From assembly GCA_047967505.1 (NCBI GenBank), contig CM106541.1: a stretch of 64,000 bases of DNA. The stretch is one strand, 5' to 3'. This stretch comes from Dipteris shenzhenensis (taxonomy: Eukaryota; Polypodiophyta; Polypodiopsida; Gleicheniales). The translations under genes were made by a program, and so were the position numbers. The notes beneath the pieces are model-generated. The model was not told the DNA's origin and did not search any database. It was given only the letters and a program-made list of their open reading frames with translations. Positions 33,510 to 45,279 of this stretch are shown here, piece after piece (within the stretch, counting starts at the first letter, position 1; the number at the start of each line of letters is the position of its first letter).

Positions 33510-34709
33510 TTGTACCATCAAGGCATGGATGGGGTACTAAGACGGGCCATTGATGCAGATGAAGTACCTAAGGTATTGAAGCATTATCATGATGGATTTT
33601 GTGGAGGCCACTATGCCAGTGACTATACAGCTAAGAAGATTTTACATGCTGGATACTATTGGCTGACCTTGTTCAAGGATGTCACTTTGTATTGCAAAAC
33701 CTGTGAATCATGCCAATTCTTTGGTAGGAAGGATTTGCATCCTGGGCAACATCACCCAGTGATGTCCATCCATCCGTTTTAGAAGTGGGGAATAGATTTT
33801 GTCGGGCCCTTGCCCATGACTGCCCGAAAAAAGAAGTATCTTTTGGTAGCCACTCAGTATGTCACTAAGTGGGCTGAAGCTATCGCCCTCCCCGCTGCAA
33901 ATGGTAAGGCAGTTTCAAATTTCATATTTGAATGTATCTACACAAGGTTCGAGACACCCATGGAAATAGTCTCTAACCGTGGGAGTCCATTCTTAAATGA
34001 AGCAATGGAGTTACTCATGGATCGCATGGGTATTTATCATCGCACTTCTAGCATCTATTATCCAGAATCCATGGGTCAAACGGAGCAGACCAATGGCCTC
34101 CTTTGTAAAACCATGGGAAAAATGGCCACAAGGAATAGGAGCCAGTGGTATCAGAAGGTCATAGAAGTCGTATGGGCTTACAAAATCACTCATAAAACAT
34201 CTATAGGTCACACTCCTTTTGAGTTGGTATATGGTATTAAGGCCGTTTTACGACTAGAGATAGAGATTCCAGCTTTGAGATTGGCACAAGAATAGAGGAT
34301 GATAGAAGATGAACATGTAGAGGCCCGATTGGTGCAACTTGAAAAGCTAGATGAAACCCGATGCCTTGCCCTACATCAAACAGAGATCTAAAAGAATCGA
34401 CAAAAGGCCCGCTTGGATGCTAAGATTCGCAAGGGATGGGAAAGACATTTTGCTGAGGGGGATGTTGTGCTATGCTTTGATAACAGATTGGACCACCAAA
34501 TGGATAAGAAGTTTCTGCCACTGTGGACTGGTCCATACAAAGTCATCAAGAAACGTAGCAATGGGTCTGTACAAGTTCAGGAGCTGCATGAACCATATGG
34601 CAAGAAGGTGATCAACAAGCATTACCTCAAGCCCTTCTTTATGCGTGGTGGACCCAGGCATGGAAATGTTGTGCATTCCCTGCCTGGGGGGGGGAACTAT
34701 TATGGATAA
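33510..34709 (+). pseudogene. Ty3/gypsy integrase
   Basis: The HHCC zinc region is present (HYHDGFCGGHY, then CKTCESC). The core has GIDFVGPLP (first Asp) and the third acidic residue in GQTEQTNG. The second catalytic position reads IVSNRGSPF, with Asn where Asp is expected. A stop at 33781-33783 and another at 34293-34295 break the frame. The C-terminus has GPYKVIKKRSNGSVQVQEL and NKHYLKPFF, a GPY/F module. Confidence 0.9.
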
Positions 34710-35450
34710 ATTTGTCTAAGGAAAAAGGCATAAATATGAGTGTGTGTTTGTATGTGTGGCAATAGTATAATAAAATATGGTGTGCATATGCCCAGGGTTG
34801 AGGTGACAAGGCATGACCATGTGCCACCCTTCCACGTAAGAGGACCCATAAGGTATGTTGTACATAATCCATGGTAGTAATATTATAAAATGTAAGGTGG
34901 CATGGCTCCTCCATGTGCCACCCCTCCACCTAGGCTGCATTTAGTGAGATATGGCTCAAAGTCCATGGGAGAAGTAATATAAAATAGGTGGAGATGGATA
35001 TTATATTGGGTTATTCCCTCCATATAGGATAGGCCCATGTGAGGGAGGTATAGATAGTCCAAGGATGCAAGTTAAATAATGGGGAAAGTAGGATGAGGTG
35101 GTAAGATTCCTTGTGCCAACCCTCAACTTGTCCTCCTATAGGTTTGAACATATTATAAAATTGGGAGAGACCAAGGGAGTATCATAGACTTGAGATATGG
35201 GGCTTGACTTATGTGGAAAAATGAGGCAAAGGGTTGTTGCACACAATTGAGAGTGCATAACCACCTAGCCCACATGGGAGACTTTTCCACACACACCATA
35301 CATGTGGGAGGATGCATTTATTGGGAGAGAGGCCCTATCTTGGCTATAAAAGGAGGGGGCTATTCCTTGATGAGACACGCTCATTCTTGTAAAGCCACCT
35401 AGCTAGTACTTTGATTTCTCCCTTCCCTTCCTTTCAAAATACATGGTCCT
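34697..35450 (+). repeat. Probable 3' LTR of the Ty3/gypsy element (ends uncertain)
   Basis: It begins right after the G-run that fits a polypurine tract. A clear TATA box (GGCTATAAAAGG, TATAAA at 35345-35350) lies about 650 bases in, as expected at the U3/R border, followed by CT-rich sequence. No partner LTR is in the window, so neither end can be fixed. Confidence 0.6.
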
Positions 35451-35740
35451 CTTCCCTTGATGTCTCCATCTTTACATTCCTCCTCCCATCATGTACATGC
35501 TTCTCTTCCCCCTCTCCCTTTCATAGTCTCCCTCTTCATTCCCTCCCCTTCTAATTCCTTTTCCCCTCCCATGATAACGTTTCACCCTCACATTCTCCTT
35601 TCCTCTATGGCCCTCAAGCATTGCCATGCTTAGCCTCTAGCCTCTGGTCCTGATTTCTTTTATGGCTAATAGTGTCAAATTCAAATTGTTGTGTGGAAAA
35701 TTCAAATTGCTTTGTGCTAAATGAAAATTAAACTGAAACC
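35451..35740. other. CT-rich spacer, no gene
   Basis: Pyrimidine-rich DNA that may still belong to the gypsy LTR. No coding signal. Confidence 0.4.
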
Positions 35741-36100
35741 AAGTAAGGGCATGTTCCTTGGTCTTATAATTTTTGGAGAGGAAATGTGCCAAATCTTCCC
35801 CCATACAAATGTGTGGTTAGATGCTAAATGCAAAGTACTATAAGCCAAATGCAAAGTGCTATGTCCCATATCCAAATTTCTATGTGCAAAATTCAAATTT
35901 CTTTGTGCTAAATACAATTTGAAATGAACCCTAAGGATGGGTCCAGTCCTTGGTCTTATGATTTTTGGAGAGGAAGTGTGCCAACTACAAATATGTGATT
36001 ATGTGCTAGATGCAAAGTAATATGTGCATAATACAAAGTACTATATGCAGAATGCAAAGTGCTATGTGTCATATTTAAATTGCTATGTACAAAATTTGAT
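35741..36100. repeat. Nested repeat: about 190-bp duplication made of short TGCAAAGT units
   Basis: GGTCTTATAATTTTTGGAGA recurs (as GGTCTTATGATTTTTGGAGA) near 35760 and 35952. Between and after them are many variants of a 15-22 base unit such as GCTATGTGCAAAATTCAAA and GTGCTAAATGCAAAGT. Confidence 0.8.
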
Positions 36101-36419
36101 TTTCTAGTATCAAAACAAGTACTTATATGCTAAAATTATGAAATTAAAATAAAACATATCCTCGAGTCAATGCAACTACCTGCTCAGATCTAGTTTGGTG
36201 GTAAATGAAGGCTCATTTTGAATTGTAAGTAGTGCCTCAACATTTCCTTTGAGAGACATCTCACAATGGCTAATAAAAATAATTCACAAACATTGAGTAT
36301 TACCCAAGGTATCCGCTATTAATATCCATAAAGAAGTTCGAGACCTCAACCACAGTAGGATAATTTGCTGGTATTTTGTGTGTGCATAAAAGTGCCATTT
36401 GAACTAGCCAAAAGGTCTC

Positions 36420-36890
36420 CTATGGCATTATTTTCTTGCTTTAAAACATAACTCACAATAAAGCAAGACTTGAACTAAGATACTGTACTTTCTATCGTAA
36501 AGATTGTATCTTTCTTTAAGGTATCCTATGGTTGTATTTTCCTACTTTAGAAACATAACTCACAATAAAGCATGACTTGACTAAGAGCCTTTACTTTCTA
36601 TCAATTCTTTTCAAAGTGGATCTCTTACTTCAAAAATATTCCCTTAGAAATAGAGCTTACATAAAGCAAGACTGACTAAGAGCCTTTACTTTCTATCAAA
36701 TTTTTTTCTTTCTAGTCAGGGCTCCTTCTTTAGAAATAGAGCTCTCACTTTAGATATAGAGCTCACAAAAAGTCAAGGCTCTAAGGGTCTTTCATTTCTA
36801 TCAATTCTTTTTAAATTAGATCTCATGCTTTAGAAACAAAGCACTTAGAAAGAATTGATAGGAAATAGTGAGTCTTGCTTTATTATAAAA
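36420..36890. repeat. Repeated CTTTACTTTCTATCA motif with an inverted copy
   Basis: Direct copies of AATAAAGCA(A/T)GACTTGA...TTTACTTTCTATC occur near 36455, 36570 and 36665. An inverted version (AGAAAGAATTGATAGGAAAT then GTCTTGCTTTATT) is at 36848-36886, so the transcript could fold into a hairpin. Confidence 0.7.
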
Positions 36891-37445
36891 ATAATTGATA
36901 AAAAGTATGTGGTGTAGAACTACCACAATCTTTACCAACCTCTTCACGGAGTCACCTCACATAATTTTAGTATACCATGAACATTCAAAAGGAAAGGTTT
37001 TCAATTCAAGTTTTGAAGGAAATTAATAGGATTACAATAACAAGCGAGGTTTTAAAAAAAAAAATCCATTAGAGGGACGATTTTATTGGAAAACAAAAAT
37101 TAGTTGAAAGGTTTTTTAAATACCCTTTGAATACATGTGATACAAATGGTTTCTTGACCTAGATCTCCCACTTTAGAAATAATTCATACAAAGTACATTA
37201 TCTAAGAAAGACTCTTAGCTAGCCTTGCTTTATAGTTTAAACAATTGATAAAAAGTAGGCTCTTTAGGAAAGATTTCTAGGCCCCAAAAATGGGTGGGAG
37301 CTCTACCTGTACACCTAGCTTGAGGTCTCTAGCTCCTAGTATGGTTCTCTTGCCATAAATAATTGGTGGAAAGTGTACTATTTAAGAAAGTACACTCCTC
37401 AACTATTAGTAAAAAGTACACTCCTCAAAAAAGATGTTTCCTACC

Positions 37446-37695
37446 TAGCTTCGGGAGCACTCTAGTCTCTTGACACAGACTGCACTTCCCTTGGTAGAAT
37501 GCTTACAGAATCAAGTCATGCAATTTATATTATGTGATCAATCTAGCCTTGGGAGCACTCTAGTCTCTTGACACAGTCTGCAATTCTCCTACTAGAATGC
37601 CCACAAGTCATGCAATGCATAGTATCTAAGCAATCTAGCCTCAGGAGCACTTCGTTCTTTTGACATGGTTTGTAATTCCCCTTGTAGAATACTTA
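37446..37695. repeat. Three tandem copies of an about 95-bp unit
   Basis: Units start near 37446, 37543 and 37634 with CTAGC(C)TT/C(G)GGGAGCACT, continue CTAGTCTCTTGACACAG and end near AGTCATGCAAT. The third copy is the most diverged and shortest. Confidence 0.88.
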
Positions 37696-37699
37696 AAGA

Positions 37700-38037
37700 A
37701 GTAACTATAATTAATTAACTAATTATTTATTAGTTAACTGACTAATTCATTAAGTAACTAATTAAACTATGTGCACACGAACATGTGCACACACAAACAC
37801 ACACACACAGAGCTAGATTGAAATACTTAATTAATTAATCGACTAAGTTATTAATTAACTCTATTAATTGACTAACTAATTAAATTTCGTGTGCGCGCAC
37901 GCGCGCACACACACACACACACACACAACTAGATTGGTTAACTAGCTACATAATTAAATTGGAGTTAATTAGCTAATTAATTATAATCAATCAATTAATT
38001 AATTATAATTAAATGACTAATTTATATATACATGTAC

Positions 38038-38069
<32 letters not shown>

Positions 38070-38147
38070 ATAAATTAAATAATTATCTATATAAATGAGA
38101 GAGAGAGAGAGATTAATATCATATATAAATATAAATCTAAATAAATG

Positions 38148-38179
<32 letters not shown>

Positions 38180-38185
38180 ATTAAA
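37700..38185. repeat. Low-complexity block: TTAATTAA-rich DNA with AC, CG, TG, GA and TA microsatellites
   Basis: It includes an alternating GTGCGCGCACGCGCGCAC stretch at 37891-37908 running into (AC)n. It also has (TG)n at 38049-38069, (GA)n at about 38097-38112 and (TA)n at about 38147-38180. Confidence 0.92.
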
Positions 38186-40900
38186 AGATTAAACTAGGGG
38201 GGGTTGAAAATAGAGGGAACACCTAAAACTTTAATCTACATTAGGAGGGTTAAGTAAAAAGAGTGGAAAGTGTGTAACCTAGGTTAAAAGGGTTAAAGGG
38301 AGCATGTAACATGATACTTAAAATGTTTAGATGTCAAAGGTTCAAATTAAAAAAGGGTGGAAGACATGAACCTACATAATTTTAAGGGTGTTGGGTAGTA
38401 AACCTAAATTCTAAGGGGGGTTTAGATCAAATGAAACCTAAATTTATAGGGGGACGACAAACTTTTAAGGGTGTGAAATTTTGAATTCAATCTATTTCAA
38501 AAGCGGGGAGTTGAAATTTTAAGGGTGGCTATAAATTTAATTTAAGCGGGGCAAATTTAAAAGGATTTAAGGAAAGGGGGGAGGGATTCAATTTTAAAGG
38601 GGGAAGGGGAAATCTAAAGGGGGGGGAATTTTGAAATTCCTAAATCCCCTACCCTAATCTTACCCTCTAATCACTTCCATGCTCCGCCGCCGCCTCCCCA
38701 CTTGCACGATGCTCTAACCATTACCAAGCTGGATCCGGCAGTGTATCTACTACAGCTAAGATGGATCCAAAGCTACTCCCAAGTTCTCATCAGGTGATAA
38801 TACCAAGCTTGTATCAAGCATCGACAGAAATAGGGAAAACCCCTATGAGATTTTTGAAGCTTCGAGCTCCATTTTCATCATCTTCTTCCTCCCAATTCCA
38901 TCAAGAATTCTATTTCGTGTGTAGAAAAGTTTGGACTTCAGATGGAGGACTTGTCACCTTCTATAGAGCAATGTGTAGCTGGTTGATACGAAAGAAGCTT
39001 ATCTTATTAGTGCTGAAAGACACAACTAATGAGTGGATCATGTGGTGCATCAATTTTTCTTTGATGCTAGGAGAAACTCTCGCTTATTGATGTGAATGAA
39101 GAACGTTTCGACACTTCCTTGCGATGGAGCAAGAGTTTCTGGGTTGGTTCGGCTACTACCTCTTCGGCAATAGTCCCCAACCCTCGAATGGCTTGATCAT
39201 GCTCTTTCTCCCTTAAGGATGCCTGATCCTCTTGGCTCTCTTCTAGATGCAGATCAAGAATAGATCTAACAGCTGAGTAACAGCTGCTGTAGTGCATTTA
39301 GATGACTCTCGCTGAGTGGTGGGAGAAGTTGTAGAGGGGAGTCTTTTCTATAAGGATCCTTCTACAAAAATAGTAGACACTAAGCTAGCATCAAGTATTT
39401 CATCGGCTATGGGGGATTGGGGAACCTCCATTCAACAAATTGATGACTTGCATTTGGTGATCCCTTGAAATGCCAGAAGGGCATTCAAGCAGTCATCCCC
39501 TCTCCCAAGGTGCTATGTCTCATAGGTCACTCTTACTCTCCCTATCTATCCCTCACCCTCTTGCGCAGTTCATGTTGTGGCACCTCTCTCCTGTCCCTCT
39601 CAATCAATCAATCTATCTGTGTGTGTATGTGTGTGTGATAATCAATCAAAGATTTCACCACCAAAAAAAAGTGTGTGTGTGTGTGTTGGACACCACGGGA
39701 TGTGGAAATTTTGGGATAGTGATTCTGTAAAATAAAGTAACAAAATTTTCACCCCAAAAAAAAGTGTGTTGGACACGACATATACGACATAGGACGGACA
39801 CATAGATTACACTTCAACACATCCCTTCCATGTTCAGAGTTGAAGCACGATCGACAGGGATCACCATAGCCCTAGTTAGACATAGAACCACTGCAGGAGA
39901 CCACACCGGGCCCCACCCAAAGATAGTCGCCAACATCCTATCTCTGACTTTATACTAACACAACCCCACTAGTCACTGGGTCCACCATGATCTTCTTCCT
40001 TAAGGGGGAGACTCCCGTATCTGAGATATTGGACCATTTCGCTATGTATTTTGATCACATGATGATAGTGATGATGGGGATGGTCATATTGAGGTTATGT
40101 TATGAGTCTATAATATTGATGTTCTTATGGCTGATTAGCATGTAGCATTTAGCATGGGTGTTGATGCTCATTTAGTAGCTCCACCCTTTCAACTTGTTGT
40201 ATCAGGTTTTCACAGTCTCATAGACCCATCTGTCTTCCGAAGACTTTGATAAACTTTCTTTCTTTCTTTCTCTCTCTCCAGGCCCTACGAGCACCCACCC
40301 CATCCGAGGCGCGGTCATTGCAACATCTCAATGCCAGGCTACTTCATGCAACCCATGAGTACACCCTATAGAGATGAGTCGAGGATGCCAGCAACAAATA
40401 TCAAGATCTTTCAGAGACATCGATATTCCCAGTGGGACCCTAGTCCATGACACATGCTACGACAACATGAATTACTTCCAACACACTCTTTTTTTTTGTG
40501 TTGTTACTAGTTTCATCAATTATATTTTGGACGATGGGGGTGTAAATGTTTGACAATTTCAGCTCTTTGGTCTCATAAGAGTGGTGATGAGACTAGGCCT
40601 ATTGCATCTGGTACTAGCTCATCCTCTACCACCACTTCCACTAATTCTATTGTTGCTCCTTCTCTGGCACATATGGAGGAGCAGAAGAAGTTAGATCGAG
40701 CAGAAGAAGTTAGATCGTAGAAATTCCCAGGCTTTGTTCTTAATTGCCTCATCAATGCACAGATGCAAAGGTTGCATGGAAAAAGTTGGCAAACTTGTAT
40801 CATGTCAAAGGAATGGGTGGGGTGTACCGGTCCCACCGACCGTGAGTCTTCTTTCCATGGAGCCTGTAGGGGCATAAACTGAAACAACTATGAAAGAAAA
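38186..40900. other. No recognisable gene
   Basis: 38.2-38.65 kb is rich in short G-runs and TTTAAGGG-like strings. A 109-codon plus frame at 38761-39090 and a 104-codon minus frame at 40887-40573 match nothing I know. The phrase CACCCCAAAAAAAAGTGTG...TTGGACAC is repeated near 39660 and 39755. Confidence 0.5.
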
Positions 40901-40911
40901 ACTTGTCATTT

Positions 40912-41223
40912 TCAATTCTGAAGCAAGCCATCTGTGATTTGAGTCCTGCATGCATCTGATGACACAGTCCTTGCAATGTGACAATATCCCAATTGCAGTG
41001 CCACCTCTTCCTTCCTCATGGTTTGTGAAGTACCAAATTCTTCTATTGTCAACCTTTTAAAGCTATTTTCTAGGATGTCATTGGTTACTTTCACCGCTTG
41101 TAATGCAAGAAATGTAGGAGATAGAGAGCTGTCTCTCAGCCACTTGGATAGTTCCTGACTCCTCCAAGGGTCAGTTAGTCCATAGACATTAAGAGTAAGA
41201 AAAGTGAATGGTTTATTTACCAT
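40912..41223 (-). pseudogene. LINE endonuclease N-terminal fragment
   Basis: The minus frame starts PFTFLTLNVYGLTDPWRSQE and continues LSKWLRDSSLSPTFLALQAV. This is the opening of the APE-type endonuclease of plant LINEs (WNVRGL then LQE). The Glu of the LQE motif is Ala here, so the copy is dead. No other LINE domain follows to the left. Confidence 0.7.
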
Positions 41224-41303
41224 TCTTACTCTTCCCCTTTTTAGCCTTGGGGGTTGGGCTTTTGGGTGGGGTACTCTAACCCTTTACTTGGGAGATCCTT
41301 CTC

Positions 41304-42053
41304 TTATTCAGAGGAGTGGCTTGAGGTTTGGCAAGGGGGCCAGTAGGAGTACTCTGTTTTTAAGCTAGGGCAGCTCTTCCTCTGAGTCTCCCCCGTTCTC
41401 GCAATACCATCGTATACTACTTGCTCCATCTCTAGTTTCATCCTCTCATAGTATGCATCTAGGTCGTTGTTGCGAATAGCATTGTAACTGAGCAATGTAA
41501 AGCCTGGACCTACCTTTGCTATAGATGCCATAGCTCTCTTCCAATGTGGGCTTTAAACCATGCTTAGTGGGTAACCAGTGCGACAAATGGCCTAAAAAAC
41601 GTCTTGTTGCACTTTCTCTATATGTTGTTGTCTAAATGACTCTTCCAAAGATCTTTGATGCAGATGTGCATGTGATTGCGAGTGAGAAATGTCACTACAT
41701 TGTCCACTATCCATATACTTCATAGAGTAGCTTGCCATCTATGTGAATGAGGCCATAGCACTACTTTGAGGTGGCACATCTACAGATTGACTAGCTAGAG
41801 GTGTGAGTAAATCATCAAGCATACGTTCTTGAGGTTGGGATTGGTGACGTGCAACTATATCATCTGCCTGGTTGTCCGTACTTTTAGGAATTTGGCTACC
41901 TAGAGTGGCTATAACTCTCTCAACTCCTAGTTCCTTGCATTTTTCAATCTGTTTGTTGCTATCACCCAAGAAGTGCTTTTGCATTCTTGTGCTAGAGCTT
42001 GAGTACTCTTCATGACAAAAGTTGCATTTCCACTTCTTGTTAGGCAACATCAT
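41304..42053 (-). pseudogene. hAT transposase N-terminal remnant (BED finger)
   Basis: The minus frame from 42053 begins with WKCNFCHEEYSSSSTRMQKH and then GDSNKQIEKC, a BED-type zinc finger as in plant hAT transposases. After a gap, 41531-41304 has VGPGFTLLSYNAIRNNDLDA and YYERMKLEMEQV, resembling the segment where hAT proteins carry DUF659. The catalytic and dimerisation regions are absent. Confidence 0.75.
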
Positions 42054-43264
42054 AATGTAATCGCGAGTCTTTGTTGGATTCCTTCCTCATTTTTCTAGAG
42101 CCATGCCTTCAATAAAGGCTGTAAGAGAAACATACAAAAAATTAAATAAGTTCTATGTATATTCACATTAGTAATCATGTTCTGGATACTACCATATCAT
42201 TTAGGAACTATGACACATCACATTCTCTTGAATCATTTGCAATTCTACATCCAAAATGAATGTGGCTATTTGGAATATTGACTTAGAATACTCCATGCAA
42301 GCTTGCTAGACATCGAGAAAGTGAAATCATCCAACTATCTTGTCCCCTCCTGATGTAATTGGATGATTGTGAACATGGTAATCTACCTCTTAAAATAGGT
42401 GTGGGATGACAAATTGCCTTTTCCCACATTCCACCCTCTCTCAAGTAAGCATCTATCTGCACCATGATCATATGCAACATCATGCTCTATTGATGGATGT
42501 TGGTAATTTACGCACACTAGTGCAGTAGCTAGCATCACTTACACAAGTACTTATAAATAATTTTACTACTACTTTCTAAGCTAGGAGAAATTGTAACCTA
42601 ATATCCTTAGTCCTCAATATTGTTTTTTTCTATGAATATTGTACTATGGGGATTCAATTCTAATAAAAGCTACAAATTAAAATGGATGTAATATATTCAT
42701 ACCTGATTTGTTTCACCTAATAATCTATAAAACATAAGCCTTAGTGAACCTATGTATATCACTATCTTTCCACACATACGCAACATAATTTTGCGATTTG
42801 CTATGAGCCGAAAATTGCGAGCTCCACAACTAGCTAGAGTTCGAGCGAGACGCAAACGGCCGACACAACCAGTTCTAAGTCAAATATTTCCCCATCACTC
42901 TTAAATACTAGTTTGTAGAGTTTTAGCAATATATAGTATGAATTTTAACCACATACGAGATGTTCTAGGTCGGCCTAAGCAAACCTCCATCCGGCATGTG
43001 GTATAATATTATTCATCAACGAACAAGTTGTTACAAGTCAGCTTAAGCGAACCTCCAACTGGTCCATTGACTTTTTCTTTAGGTATAGTTACAAGCTATA
43101 GTTACATGCTTATAAATAAATACACATGCTAAAAGAAAGAAAATCATACACACAAACATAAACTATTCCAAAAGTAAATCATTTCATTCACTAATGTCTA
43201 CTCTACCATTTTCCTAAATTTTGCTAGTATCTATGTACTATATTTCATGCATCTAGAATGAAAT
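42054..43264. other. No recognisable gene
   Basis: AT-rich DNA without a coding signal. Confidence 0.6.
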
Positions 43265-43633
43265 CATAAGTTATGAAACAAAACTAAAATTCCAAGCCAT
43301 GCAACTACCTAGTCCTAAGTGACAAGTCATGCCAAAGAGTTTACAATCTAGACAAGTAACAACTTCTATACTTCATGCATAAAATCAAAATCACCTATTT
43401 TTTCAAAGCTAAGTACAATGTCACATGCAACTACCTTACTCTTCATCTATAAGTTATGAAACTAAACTAAAATTCCAAGCCATGAAACTACCTAGTCCTA
43501 AGTGACAAGTCATTCCAAAGAGTTTCCAATCTAGACAAGTAATAACTTATATACTTCATGCATAAATTCAAAATCATCTATTTTTTCAAAGCTAAGTACA
43601 ATGTCACGTGCAACTAACTTACTCTTCACCTAA
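43265..43633. repeat. Tandem duplication, unit 183 bp
   Basis: Two copies start near 43265 and 43448. They share AAGTTATGAAAC, AATTCCAAGCCATG, ACTACCTAGTCCTAAGTGAC and TTTTTTCAAAGCTAAGTAC. They differ at only a handful of positions. Confidence 0.92.
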
Positions 43634-43869
43634 TAGTATGTGTAATGCAATTGCTAATTTTCCAATTAGTATCTAAGTGCGAGTGGATTCTGACTGGCAA
43701 AGGCGAGCCCACCACTAGCACTAGATACTTTTTCATACTTGAAATACTAACAAAACTTACAAATTTCTTTGTAGCTTTGTTTATCCTCTTTCTTATGCTT
43801 CTTGTCTTTCCCAAGACTCCACAATATCCTAGGAATCTCGGAATTTGTGAATAGTACAAGCGCGGCACA

Positions 43870-44050
43870 GGTATATATAACGTTAGTGACACCGGCCAGT
43901 GTCTCTAAACATCGACCGGTGTTCCTAATTATACCGATCGATGTAGATGTATACTGGTTGGTATATTTTAAATTGGTCGATTATCGGTTGGTATGGTATG
44001 AAGATACCAGTCGGTGTATAGGTATACCGCGGTCATGAACCGGTTGGAGC
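43870..44050. repeat. Short degenerate repeats of an ACCGGTTGGTAT-like unit
   Basis: At least eight variants of ACCGGT(T/C)GGT..T on both strands within 180 bases, for example GACCGGTGTT, ACTGGTTGGTAT, ATCGGTTGGTAT and ACCAGTCGGTGTAT. Confidence 0.7.
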
Positions 44051-44078
44051 CGGTTACAGATAAAAAAAAATCGCTACT

Positions 44079-44098
44079 GGGGCATTTTAAAATGCCCC
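44079..44098. repeat. Perfect 20-bp palindrome
   Basis: GGGGCATTTT followed directly by AAAATGCCCC, with partly complementary GCTACT and ATAGC flanks. There is no loop, so it would form a cruciform rather than a terminator-type stem. Confidence 0.95.
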
Positions 44099-44605
44099 AT
44101 AGCAACTTTAAAAACATTTTAAACATTTTAATAAAACATTTTAAAATTGACGTTTTAATACCACCGCAAATCCTTGCACATCACGAAGGATGCCGACATT
44201 CGTATTGGAGTTATAGGCCTGGAGAAATTCTCCCAAGAGCCTCATGTCTAGGTGACAAGGAAGGCAGTCTGCCACATATCCTAGACCTGTCACTGCGAGT
44301 GCATATTGAACTACTAGCTCCTTAAGTGCTTGATATGCCACTGCATTATGGTAATGGAGGGTGCAGTCATGACCCTCGCATGCATAGCAGGAGTGGATGG
44401 CACATCCGTCAGGCTATTGGATTGCACAATTTTGTATTCCCCTTGTGTGGGGGCCGGGGTGCAGTTCCTTGACGTCCTTGAGGGGGGCGTACCTATTGTT
44501 GTAGGCACTTCTTGGGTAGCCTGGTGTGTAGAGATATCTTCCTCTGCTTGCAAATCTTCAGTTGGGAAGTCAGAGGGCATTTGGACTTTGTTGGTGACTT
44601 GCATA

Positions 44606-44764
44606 ATACACTAGGTAGTCCAAGTTATTCTCCCCTAGTTGGGCTAACACACACCTGATAGCAAACTTGGAGGAATCTATGTGAACATGGAATATTCGAT
44701 TCCAATTTGGGGCTCTCAATACTGGTGCAATGGCTAGGGATAGTTTGAGGGTTTCGAAGTATTT
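44606..44764 (-). pseudogene. Gypsy RNase H fragment
   Basis: SLAIAPVLRAPNW and RIFHVHIDSSKFAIRCVLAQ with the first catalytic Asp present (HIDSS), then LVYYAS. Confidence 0.82.
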
Positions 44765-44844
44765 CTAACATTCTTCAATCCACTCAAAGACTACCAATAG
44801 TTTGTATAGTGTCTGGGCTATGTTTGCATAAAACAAAATGAACC

Positions 44845-45270
44845 TTAGATAGTAGCCCGTGTGGCTGGTAAATCATTGCACTCCCTTGGCATTGGTGGGA
44901 GGTGGTAATTCCAAGATGAGTTTGATTTTGTTGTGAGGTCCATGGAGATAACATTCTGGAACACTATGTGGCCAAGAATTATCCCATGTTTAACCCAAAA
45001 TTGGCACTTAAGGGGGTTCAAGGATTTACGGTACAATCGACACTTTTCCAAGACTAGTCTCAAGTATTTCAGGTGATCATCCCATGTCGAGCTCACGCAT
45101 ATGTCATCCAAGAAGACATCCATGAAGTCCCTCAAGTACTCCTTGAAGACGGTGATCATTAACCGTTGGAAGTGGTGGGCGCATTGGTCAACCCAAATAT
45201 CATTACTCTAGCTGCATACACACCCCACTAGGTTTCAAAGTCCATTTTGTGTTGATCCTACAGAGCGATG
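44845..45270 (-). pseudogene. Gypsy RT C-terminal half
   Basis: QHKMDFET and WGVYAARVMIFGLTNAP (about 45.27-45.18 kb) lead to FMDVFLDDICVSSTWDDHL, LRLVLEKC and SLNPLKCQF, then HGIILGHIV. The catalytic DD pair is intact. Confidence 0.88.
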
Positions 45271-45279
45271 GACACATGG

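Larger units (their letters stand above)
30019..34709 (+). mobile_element. Ty3/gypsy retrotransposon, gag-PR-RT-RNaseH-IN, 5' LTR not found
   Basis: The best-preserved element in the window. Domains run gag (30019-30675), zinc knuckle (near 30.91 kb), retropepsin (31.43-31.75 kb), reverse transcriptase (32.10-32.90 kb), RNase H (32.95-33.35 kb) and integrase with a GPY/F-like C-terminus (33.51-34.7 kb). Frames change several times and single in-frame stops are present. A run of nine G follows the pol end at 34686-34694 and fits a polypurine tract. No PBS or 5' LTR is visible upstream of 30019, so the copy looks 5'-truncated. Confidence 0.92.

Noticed and set aside
38190-38640. TTTAAGGG- and GGGTTTA-like strings as degenerate plant telomeric repeat (TTTAGGG)
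   Set aside because: Spacing is irregular and few units match exactly; it looks like purine-rich low-complexity DNA.
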